Shown in pieces: positions 26,586-36,884 of a stretch of 64,000 bases of DNA. Position numbers and translations under genes: made by a program. Location of the stretch: the NCBI GenBank assembly GCA_027307235.1, contig DAHUXH010000013.1, positions 248,001-312,000 on the forward strand, in the 5' to 3' direction. Within the stretch, counting starts at the first letter, position 1. The number at the start of each line of letters is the position of its first letter. Source of the DNA: Vulcanimicrobiota bacterium. GTDB taxonomy: Bacteria; Vulcanimicrobiota; Vulcanimicrobiia; Vulcanimicrobiales; Vulcanimicrobiaceae. Under the pieces are notes generated by a model. It searched no databases. It saw only the letters and a list, made by a program, of their open reading frames with translations, and was not told the origin of the DNA.

Positions 26586-28085
26586 CTAGTCAGCCGCGAG
26601 CGCGGCAGCGGGAAGACCCGTCTTGCGGCGTGACGGTCGCATGAAGAAGACGAGCGGAGCGGAGATGAAGAAGACGATCGCACTCAAGCGGAAGAGATAG
26701 TCGTAGGCGATGATCGCGGCCTGCTGATCCACGAGCCGGCTGATCAGGCCGACCGGAACGCCGTGCGTTTGCGTGACGCCCGAAGCCAACACGTTCATTG
26801 CGACGGCGGTTTGGTGCGTGAGCAGCGTCGTCAAGATCGCGATGCCGAGGCTTCCGCCCAACTGGCGAATCAACGTCGAAAGCCCGGTTGCACCCGCCAT
26901 GTCCGAAATCTCCACGGCGCCGAGCGTCGCGGTCGTGAGCGGAACGAACAGCGCGCCGAGCGACAGTCCTTGCACGAAGCGCGGCCAGAATACATCCCAA
27001 TATCCAGCTTGCGATGTCAAACCGCCGAGCCACCACGCCGAGATGCCGAAGACGATCATCCCGGCTGCGACCAGGATGCGCGCGTCGAAATAGTTGCCGA
27101 TGCGCCCGATGATCATCATGCTGATCGCCGTAGCGATCGCGCCCGGCAAGAGCGCCATGCCGGTGTCGAACGCGGTGAACCCGAGAATCGTCTGGAAGAA
27201 GAGCGGCAGAATCAGCGTGATTCCGAACAGCCCGAACCCCGCGATCAACCCGATGATGTTGCCGGCGGTGAACGTTCGCAATCGAAAGAGCTTGACGTTC
27301 ACCAGCGGATGTTTGTCTCGTATCGTTTTGACGATGAACCAGGTAAGCGCCACGACGGCGAGCAGCGCGAGAAAGACGATCGTGTTCGAACTCCACCAGT
27401 CGTTGTGCTCGCCGCGTTCGAGCACGTATTGCAGCGCGGCGAGGCCGGTCGAGAGCAGGCCGAGCCCCATCCAATCGACGCCGCCTTTGGGCTTGGCGAT
27501 GTAGGTGGGGTTGGGAATGAACGCAAGCGTCATGATGAACGCGAGAATGCCGATCGGGATGTTGATGAAGAAGATCAACGGCCACGTCGCGTTGTCGATG
27601 AGATAGCCGCCCAGCGTTGGGCCGATCGCGGGGCCGACCATCGCGCCCAGTCCGAAGATCGCCATGGCCGCGCCGCGCTTCTCGGGCGGATAGGTTTCGA
27701 ACATGATCGCCTGCGCGGTCGGCTGCAGCGCGCCCCCGCCGAACCCTTGAATGACGCGATAGATGACCAGCGTCCAGATGTCGTGCGCGGTGCCGCACAG
27801 CAAGGATGCCACGGTGAAGATCGCAAGCGAGGCTGCGTAGAAATTTTTCCGGCCGAAATATGCGGTCAGCCACCCGTTGAGCGGCATGACGATCACGTTG
27901 GCAAGGATATAGCCGGTTGCCACCCACGAGACTTCGTCGACCGATGCGCCGAGGTTGCCGCCGATCGTGTTGAGCGCGACATTGACGATCGTCGAATCGA
28001 TGATCGCCATGATCAGTCCGAGCATCACCGTGATGGTGATGATCGCAACCGGCGCCCCTGAGGTCCGCACTGTCGTGGTAGCCAT
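26586..28085 (-). CDS. DHA2-family (EmrB/QacA-type) MFS drug exporter
   Basis: A 499-residue proton-driven multidrug exporter with about 14 predicted membrane helices. Signatures are MAIIDSTIVNVAL in helix 1, WVATGYILANVIVMPLNGWL, GWLTAYFGRK (motif A) and RVIQGFGGGALQPTAQAI, then GPAIGPTLGGYLID (motif C of antiporters). No EmrA-like adaptor or regulator is adjacent; the TPR protein downstream is the only likely cotranscript. The substrate is unknown. Confidence 0.92.
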   Translation of the reverse strand: MATTTVRTSGAPVAIITITVMLGLIMAIIDSTIVNVALNTIGGNLGASVDEVSWVATGYILANVIVMPLNGWLTAYFGRKNFYAASLAIFTVASLLCGTAHDIWTLVIYRVIQGFGGGALQPTAQAIMFETYPPEKRGAAMAIFGLGAMVGPAIGPTLGGYLIDNATWPLIFFINIPIGILAFIMTLAFIPNPTYIAKPKGGVDWMGLGLLSTGLAALQYVLERGEHNDWWSSNTIVFLALLAVVALTWFIVKTIRDKHPLVNVKLFRLRTFTAGNIIGLIAGFGLFGITLILPLFFQTILGFTAFDTGMALLPGAIATAISMMIIGRIGNYFDARILVAAGMIVFGISAWWLGGLTSQAGYWDVFWPRFVQGLSLGALFVPLTTATLGAVEISDMAGATGLSTLIRQLGGSLGIAILTTLLTHQTAVAMNVLASGVTQTHGVPVGLISRLVDQQAAIIAYDYLFRLSAIVFFISAPLVFFMRPSRRKTGLPAAALAAD

Positions 28086-28133
28086 GAACGGTGCGTCTAC
28101 TCTACGCTTTCCGTCCGCAATGTCATTTGCGGT

Positions 28134-29465
28134 CTAGGCCAGCAGCAGCAGACTCAAGCCGAAGACGACGAGCGCGATGAAGAAGCTCACGACCGTAAAG
28201 GCCATCACACGGCGCAGACCGACGCCGGCGATCGCGAGAATCGGCAAGCACCAGAACGGTTGAATCATGTTGGCGACTTGTTCGCCGATCGCCACCGCCA
28301 TCGCCGTTGCCGCTTGCGAGACGCCGAGCTTGGCGGCTGCCGGGACGATGAAGGGCCCTTGCACGGCCCAATGCCCGCCGCCGCTCGGAACGAACAGCGA
28401 GATGATGATTGATGAAATGTAACTCCAGAACGGCAGCGTGGCGGCGGTCGAGAAGGTGAGAAACCACTGCGCGATGACGCCCGCGAGTCCGGTTCCGGTC
28501 ATGATGCCCATGATGCCGCCGTACAGCGGATACTGGATGAGCAGCGGTCCGGTGACGCGCGCCGCGTCGTTGATCGCCCCGACGTAGCGAATCGGCGTCC
28601 AGTGCAGCAGCAAGCCGAGCAAAAAGAATAGGAAGATCACGCTGTTGATGTCGAGCGAGAACCCGTTTGCGTGCCACGTGTTCACGAGATACACCGCGCC
28701 CGCGATCACGATGACGATATTGAGCGCCCAAGCGTTTTCGAGTGCGCTTGCGAGGGTGTTCGCCGCGCGCGGCGGCGGCGCGTGTGCGCCGTCGATGCGC
28801 TCCAAGCGTTGGCTCGGGGCTTCGACGACGTCGCGCGGTTCGAGCATGGGCAGCACCAGCGCCAGGATCGCGACCAGCACCACCACCGGAATCCAATTGA
28901 ACGGTGCGAAGATGGTGTCGCGCAGCGGCAGCACGACGCCGGTCAGATGCTGCACGATGTTGAGCGAACTGCCGGGCGTCGCTTGCGCGAGCGCGATCGA
29001 CGACGACAGGCCGCTGGCCCACACCAAGAATCCGCTGTAACCGGCCGCCACCAGCCAGCCGAAGTCGATGCGCATGCGCTTGGCGATCTCGCGCGCGACG
29101 ATGCCCGCCACGACCAAGCCGAAGCCCCAGTTCAGCCAGCAGGCGGCCGCCGACACGAGGAAGGTCAGCGCCACCGCCTCGCGCGGACGGTTGGGCACGA
29201 AGGCCAGTGCTTCGAGCAAGCGTCCTACCGGAGGGCTGGACGCAAGCGCATAGCCGGTGACCAGAATCAAGATCATCTGCAGCGCGAAGGCAAAGATGTC
29301 GAAGATGCCCTTGTACCACGCGCCCAAGATCTCTTCGAGACCCCGATGCGGCGCGACGATCGCCGCCAGCACGCCCACCAGCAGCGTCAGGCCCACCGCG
29401 AAGACGTACGGGTCCGGAATGACGTATTCAAAGAAGCGAACGAAAAAGGCGGTCACTCGCGACAT
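28134..29465 (-). CDS. atoE: AtoE-like short-chain fatty acid transporter
   Basis: A 443-residue integral membrane protein with about 12 hydrophobic segments. It carries the AtoE family signature VPSGGGHWAVQGPFIVPAA at about 361-379 and the start RFFEYVIPDPYVFAVGLTLL. E. coli AtoE takes up acetoacetate and short-chain fatty acids. No atoDAB-type CoA transferase is nearby, so the physiological substrate is open. It begins at 29465, with a gap of about 120 bp to a possible small plus-strand gene. Confidence 0.88.
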   Translation of the reverse strand: MSRVTAFFVRFFEYVIPDPYVFAVGLTLLVGVLAAIVAPHRGLEEILGAWYKGIFDIFAFALQMILILVTGYALASSPPVGRLLEALAFVPNRPREAVALTFLVSAAACWLNWGFGLVVAGIVAREIAKRMRIDFGWLVAAGYSGFLVWASGLSSSIALAQATPGSSLNIVQHLTGVVLPLRDTIFAPFNWIPVVVLVAILALVLPMLEPRDVVEAPSQRLERIDGAHAPPPRAANTLASALENAWALNIVIVIAGAVYLVNTWHANGFSLDINSVIFLFFLLGLLLHWTPIRYVGAINDAARVTGPLLIQYPLYGGIMGIMTGTGLAGVIAQWFLTFSTAATLPFWSYISSIIISLFVPSGGGHWAVQGPFIVPAAAKLGVSQAATAMAVAIGEQVANMIQPFWCLPILAIAGVGLRRVMAFTVVSFFIALVVFGLSLLLLA

Positions 29466-29584
29466 GCGCTCTGCCTTCAGCCGCTCTTAGAGGATTCCTC
29501 GCCTGCCGACGGGCGGCTCCTATGGACCTGGGCAGCAGAAAAGCGGCGACGGGGTTGACGCGATCTGCTACTATGTCAGGCAAC

Positions 29585-29764
29585 ATGCCCGCCACTCATC
29601 GCTTCCATCCCTACGAGGTCCAGTTGGTGGCATTTGCGCTGGCGCTGCTGCCGGTGATCGCGGCGATGGTCCTCGTGGCCTGCGGGCGCTTTGTCCAGCG
29701 CCGGGGCCGAGGGCAGGCCGGCAAGGCATTTGACAGCGGCTTGGAGGCTGTAGTACGCTCGTAG
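29585..29764 (+). CDS. Possible small single-span membrane protein
   Basis: A 59-residue frame (from ATG 29585) with one strong hydrophobic segment (about 12-30: QLVAFALALLPVIAAMVLVAC) followed by a basic tail (GRFVQRRGRGQ). Support comes from the plausible membrane topology and a hairpin with T-run just downstream. No good ribosome binding site is seen, and ATG 29576 is also possible. Unknown function. The rest of the 29466-29915 gap holds this frame, a terminator and the rpoB leader. Confidence 0.4.
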   Translation: MPATHRFHPYEVQLVAFALALLPVIAAMVLVACGRFVQRRGRGQAGKAFDSGLEAVVRS

Positions 29765-29804
29765 CCTATGCCCCGCGCCTTCTAAGGCATCACGTCGATC
29801 GAGG

Positions 29805-29844
29805 ACGAGCAAAACCCCATTCCCGGTGACGGCTCGTTTTTTTT
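29805..29844 (+). terminator. Hairpin with eight-T run in the rpoB leader region
   Basis: ACGAGC (29805-29810) pairs with GCTCGT (29832-29837), and TTTTTTTT runs from 29837 to 29844. It ends about 70 bp before the rpoB start and about 80 bp after the small frame. It is either the terminator of that small gene or an attenuator in the rpoB leader. Confidence 0.6.
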
Positions 29845-29915
29845 CACATGCCTGAAATTCGGCAGGCGGGCAGTACCGAACAGCGCGCTTATAAGACGGT
29901 AAGGTAAAGGCAAGA

Positions 29916-33782
<3,867 letters not shown>

Positions 33783-33804
33783 CACTCACGCGTTGCAAAC
33801 GCGA

Positions 33805-33834
33805 AGAGACCCGGTCGAAAGACCGGGTCTCTTT
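33805..33834 (+). terminator. Rho-independent terminator of rpoB
   Basis: A 12-bp perfect stem (AGAGACCCGGTC with its complement) around a GAAA tetraloop, followed by TTATT, starting 23 bp after rpoB. Its 3' edge overlaps the stop codon of the convergent LuxR gene, which it may also terminate. It shows that rpoB is transcribed without rpoC. Confidence 0.88.
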
Positions 33835-35389
33835 ATTGCAGCAAGCCGAGTCGTGACGCGGCGACGAGGAGTTGGGAGCGGTTCTTCACCCCGAACTTCC
33901 GATGGATCGACCGGATGTGATTGCGGATGGTGTTCGGCTTGGTACCCAGTCGCGCCGCCGTATCTTCAATCGAACCGCCCGCACACAGGACCTCAAACAC
34001 GTTGCGCTCCGTGGGCGTCAGCACGTTCAAGCTCGGCGTGCGCGCCCGCAGTTGCTTCCGCTCGACTTCCACAGCGATAAACGATCGCGGGTAATCGCGG
34101 ATCTTCTCAGCAGCCTCGGCGAGCCATCGATCACCGCCGCCGCAGGCGTGCATGATCAGCGCCGCGCGAGCGGCGCGCCAGTTGAAGCGCAGACGCCTAA
34201 AAATCTCGAATGCGGCGCTCGCGTGGCTCAACGCGCGATGCGAGTTCCCGAGGCTCTGCTCGATCGCGGCGCGCGCATAGTGTTCCATTCCAAGCAGCCG
34301 CTTCGTATGGCGAAAGCCAGAGCTTTCCGGAATGCGATCCCGCACGGCGAAGTAGTGATCGAGGTGCTCGCGGGCGCGATGCGGATCGACCCGTGCGAAG
34401 AGTTCGGCCGCGAGCAAGAGCGCGACGACCTCCTCATTCTGCGTTTGGCTCCAGTCTAGCGAACGAATCAAATCATCCGCATCGAGCAGCTCCGCCTGCG
34501 CGGTGGAAGCTTCGCCGGTCGCAAACGCCATCATCGCATGGTCGAGCCGCGACAACACCAACCAAAACTTCGACGGAGCAAGCTCCTTCGACCGATTGAC
34601 CGAGCGAATGCCATGAATGTAATCGCCCTGCATCGCGACCGCCCATCCCAGTGCTCGAAACGTCTGGAATTCTTCGAGATGGCTGTCATGCGGCCATGGA
34701 AAATTCCGCGCAAGCGCTACCGCGAAGTCGGTCGCCTGCGGAATAAAGACCTCGCGGCATACGCCAGCGAGTGCATGTAATGCCTTGTACATGACGCCGA
34801 GATCGGGCACCGACGCCTGCTGCATCGTCGTCAGGCCCTTGACGAGAAGGTCACCTTGAGCTGTGAACCGATCGTTTGAAGCCGCGATCCACGAGTGTAG
34901 AATGAGAGCCTTTGTTTCAGCGACGGGATCTTCAGTATCCATGTGGCGCAGCAGGTCCTGCGCGCGCTGCGCCTGCCCGGCTCTCCAGGCGCAGAGTGCT
35001 CGCGTATACTGCACCTCGGTTTGCAGATCGTCGGATTGGGCGCGGAGACTAGCGTTTGAAATGCGCGACAGAGCCTCTTGGGCCGCTGCCGTGTCGCCCT
35101 GGCCGCTCGATGCCAACGCGAGCAACATAAGCGATTCGATTCGTTCCGCTGGTGTGACAAAGTGCGGCGTGCCTGCCGCAATCATTTGACCAGCACGGTC
35201 GAACTGGCCGGACCAATAGGCAGCCGTTGCCGCAGTAAGAAATCGCTCCGCTGACGGCGGTAAGCCGTCGCATACTTTCAGGCACTGGGCATACGCCCCG
35301 GCGTGTACTAATGCGCGCGCGTAGACGAGTTCGGCGTGGTGAGATGGCGGAGCACCTCGAGCGTTCTTTCTCTCCGGGGTGTGCGCCAT
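33833..35389 (-). CDS. LuxR-type regulator with TPR-like N-terminal helical repeats
   Basis: A 518-residue regulator. Residues 1 to about 440 are helical repeats of TPR type (for example ERFLTAATAAYWSGQFDRAGQM), a fold often used to bind peptides or proteins. The last 65 residues are a LuxR/FixJ helix-turn-helix: LTPTERNVFEVLCAGGSIED, TAARLGTKPNTIRNHIRSIH, RKFGVKNRSQL. There is no receiver and no STAND ATPase motif. The start codon and its AGAGGTGAG lie in one arm of a perfect 12-bp inverted repeat. A tiny exported peptide gene lies 66 bp upstream on the same strand, and an HD-GYP-like gene beyond it. I infer that it senses that peptide or a related signal. Confidence 0.85.
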   Translation of the reverse strand: MAHTPERKNARGAPPSHHAELVYARALVHAGAYAQCLKVCDGLPPSAERFLTAATAAYWSGQFDRAGQMIAAGTPHFVTPAERIESLMLLALASSGQGDTAAAQEALSRISNASLRAQSDDLQTEVQYTRALCAWRAGQAQRAQDLLRHMDTEDPVAETKALILHSWIAASNDRFTAQGDLLVKGLTTMQQASVPDLGVMYKALHALAGVCREVFIPQATDFAVALARNFPWPHDSHLEEFQTFRALGWAVAMQGDYIHGIRSVNRSKELAPSKFWLVLSRLDHAMMAFATGEASTAQAELLDADDLIRSLDWSQTQNEEVVALLLAAELFARVDPHRAREHLDHYFAVRDRIPESSGFRHTKRLLGMEHYARAAIEQSLGNSHRALSHASAAFEIFRRLRFNWRAARAALIMHACGGGDRWLAEAAEKIRDYPRSFIAVEVERKQLRARTPSLNVLTPTERNVFEVLCAGGSIEDTAARLGTKPNTIRNHIRSIHRKFGVKNRSQLLVAASRLGLLQ

Positions 35390-35395
35390 CTCACC
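35338..35395 (-). promoter_or_regulatory. Inverted repeat covering the LuxR regulator's start codon
   Basis: GGTGAGATGGCG (minus strand, 35395-35384) contains the end of the ribosome binding site and the ATG. Its perfect 12-base complement lies 34 bases downstream at 35349-35338, within codons 13-17 or so. In mRNA this would form a hairpin hiding the start codon. As DNA it could instead be an operator. Confidence 0.6.
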
Positions 35396-35455
35396 TCTCT
35401 GTTATAGCGAACGCGGGTGCGCTTGAACGTCTTCCTAATGACCCGCTAGGGTCAG

Positions 35456-35665
35456 CTACATCGGGCCACCCGAGGTGTCACTGCTCGGAGGTGGCGTGGG
35501 TGCCGTTGCCGCGAGCGGCGGGCGTACTCCTGCCATGGGACCGCCCGAACTGTCGCCGATGGGAACCGGCGTGGATGCGACAGCGGGATGAACGCCTCCC
35601 ATCGGGCCACCCGATGTGTCGAGAAACGACGACATTCCGGCGATAAGGAGAAGAACGTAGAGCAT
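35456..35665 (-). CDS. Tiny exported peptide with three DxSGGPM repeats
   Basis: A 69-residue product: a hydrophobic start (MLYVLLLIAGMSS, about 1-14) like a short signal, then three copies of D-[ST]-S-G-G-P-M. The first two (about 16-27 and 38-49) continue [GA]-G-V-[HR]-P; the third (63-69) ends exactly at the stop codon. Spacers are Pro/Ala/Thr-rich. An AAAGGAG lies 8 bases before the ATG at 35665, so translation is likely. The repeat layout suggests a precursor cut into short signalling peptides. It lies upstream of, and in line with, the LuxR gene, and a palindrome sits in its promoter region. I know no named family. Confidence 0.7.
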   Translation of the reverse strand: MLYVLLLIAGMSSFLDTSGGPMGGVHPAVASTPVPIGDSSGGPMAGVRPPLAATAPTPPPSSDTSGGPM

Positions 35666-35695
35666 CGTGAAGACTCCTTTTTGCAAAGTGCAGAA

Positions 35696-35715
35696 TATAG
35701 TCGGTAACGACTATA
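35696..35715. promoter_or_regulatory. Perfect 20-bp palindrome upstream of the peptide gene
   Basis: TATAGTCG-GTAA-CGACTATA: two exact 8-base arms with a 4-base centre, 30 bp before the peptide ATG. On the minus strand the inner edge overlaps a -10-like TATATT (35699-35694). Size and symmetry fit a dimeric LuxR-type operator; the neighbouring regulator is the obvious candidate to bind it. Confidence 0.6.
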
Positions 35716-35855
35716 CCCTAGGCTTACCACAGAGCATGGCGCCGGACCTTATGAAAGCCGACCCGAATCGCGTGTTGCGCGGTACCGTATCGTCGGTTTC
35801 GCGTACAGGATTTTAGGGCTGCGCCGGCACTGCAGGGGATTGCTATGCTGCACCT

Positions 35856-36353
35856 GTGGCGGGATGTTCCAATGTGGCGAGCGATGATGGCGAGGCGGCC
35901 TGCGAGGCTCTCATCGAGAGGGCGATCGACGTGCTGCTCGCCGAGGCGACGGGCGGCGATGTCTGGCAACGTCAGCACCTCCGGCGAACCGGCGAGTTTG
36001 CCAAGCGGATCGCCGAAGAACTCGATGGAGCTTTCTCCGCGCAGTTCATCCGCAGATGCGCGCTTCTGTCCGGCATACCACCCCGCGTGCTGAACCTCAT
36101 ACCGGAATTACGCGGGTTCGCTCGCGTGGTCGCCTACTGTCAGGAGCCCGAAGCAACCCCTTCCGGCGACCCGCTGCTGATCATCACGCGCGCGATCGTC
36201 GAAGTATCCGACGCCTTCGACCGCATGATCGATGACCAAGATCACCGCTCACGATTCACGCCAGCCGCTGCCCTCGATGCTCTCTACGCCCATCCGCGCT
36301 ACTCACGTGCCATCGTCGAAGCCCTCGCACACGCTCTCCACGGCACGCCATAA
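35856..36353 (+). CDS. Degenerate HD-GYP-like protein
   Basis: A 165-residue protein that aligns by eye with the intact HD-GYP protein at 56206-57189. RRTGEFAKRIAEEL corresponds to SRATAEWARRLCTVL, FIRRCALLSGI to FVERCAILHDLGK, and RAIVEVSDAFDRMI...HRSRFTP to ARIIAVADAFHAMI...HRRAMAP. The HD pair is replaced by SG, and the segment bearing HHE...GYP is largely missing, so it should not hydrolyse cyclic di-GMP. It could bind a nucleotide or a partner protein. It starts at GTG 35856 and is divergent from the peptide gene, with the palindrome between them. Confidence 0.65.
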   Translation: MAGCSNVASDDGEAACEALIERAIDVLLAEATGGDVWQRQHLRRTGEFAKRIAEELDGAFSAQFIRRCALLSGIPPRVLNLIPELRGFARVVAYCQEPEATPSGDPLLIITRAIVEVSDAFDRMIDDQDHRSRFTPAAALDALYAHPRYSRAIVEALAHALHGTP

Positions 36354-36430
36354 ATCAGACCTGCGTTTGGTCGTTTTCGTTGGTGCGAACGAGGCGCGAC
36401 TGCTAAAGCAAGCCGGTCCTCGGCGTTACG

Positions 36431-36459
36431 TTGTTCTTGGGCTGTGACGGTGATACCAT
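36431..36459 (+). promoter_or_regulatory. Possible promoter of the cupin gene
   Basis: TTGTTC, 17-base spacer, TACCAT, about 45 bp before the cupin ATG. Matches to the housekeeping consensus are 3 of 6 and 4 of 6, so this is only a candidate. Confidence 0.3.
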
Positions 36460-36503
36460 TCGCTTCACTGGGTGTTTCATTGAGAACTCAGGAGGTTAAG
36501 AAC

Positions 36504-36878
36504 ATGCCCAAAGTCGCGACCCCCACTGCGGAACGCAAGTCGTTCAGTGCCGCTGATGAAGTGCGTAAGTTCCAAAACGGAAAAATGGAAATCGTTCACA
36601 TCGGCAACACCGAAGTCGGACTAGCGACGTTCTTGCCTGGTTGGAAATGGTCGAATGACGTGAAGCCGATCGCGCAGACATCGAGTTGCCAGGCACCGCA
36701 TTTGGGTTACGTGATCAGCGGACACATGCATCTCGTGACCGACGACGGCGTGAAAGTCGATTACGGCCCGGGCGATGCGATGTACGTTGCTCCCGGACAC
36801 GATGCGTGGGTCACCGGCAACGAGCCGTGCGTCATTTTTGACGTAACCTCACCGCCGGTCTACGCCAAGCGCAAATAA
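36504..36878 (+). CDS. Small cupin-domain protein
   Basis: A 124-residue single-domain cupin. The barrel motifs are HLGYVISGHMHLVTDDG (about 70-86) and YGPGDAMYVAPGHDAWVTG; one metal ligand position has His, but the full His-His-Glu-His set is not obvious. AGGAGG lies 8 bases before ATG 36504, a very strong ribosome binding site that overrides a longer upstream frame. Substrate unknown. It ends 6 bp before the convergent lhr stop. Confidence 0.82.
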   Translation: MPKVATPTAERKSFSAADEVRKFQNGKMEIVHIGNTEVGLATFLPGWKWSNDVKPIAQTSSCQAPHLGYVISGHMHLVTDDGVKVDYGPGDAMYVAPGHDAWVTGNEPCVIFDVTSPPVYAKRK

Positions 36879-36884
36879 CGAACG

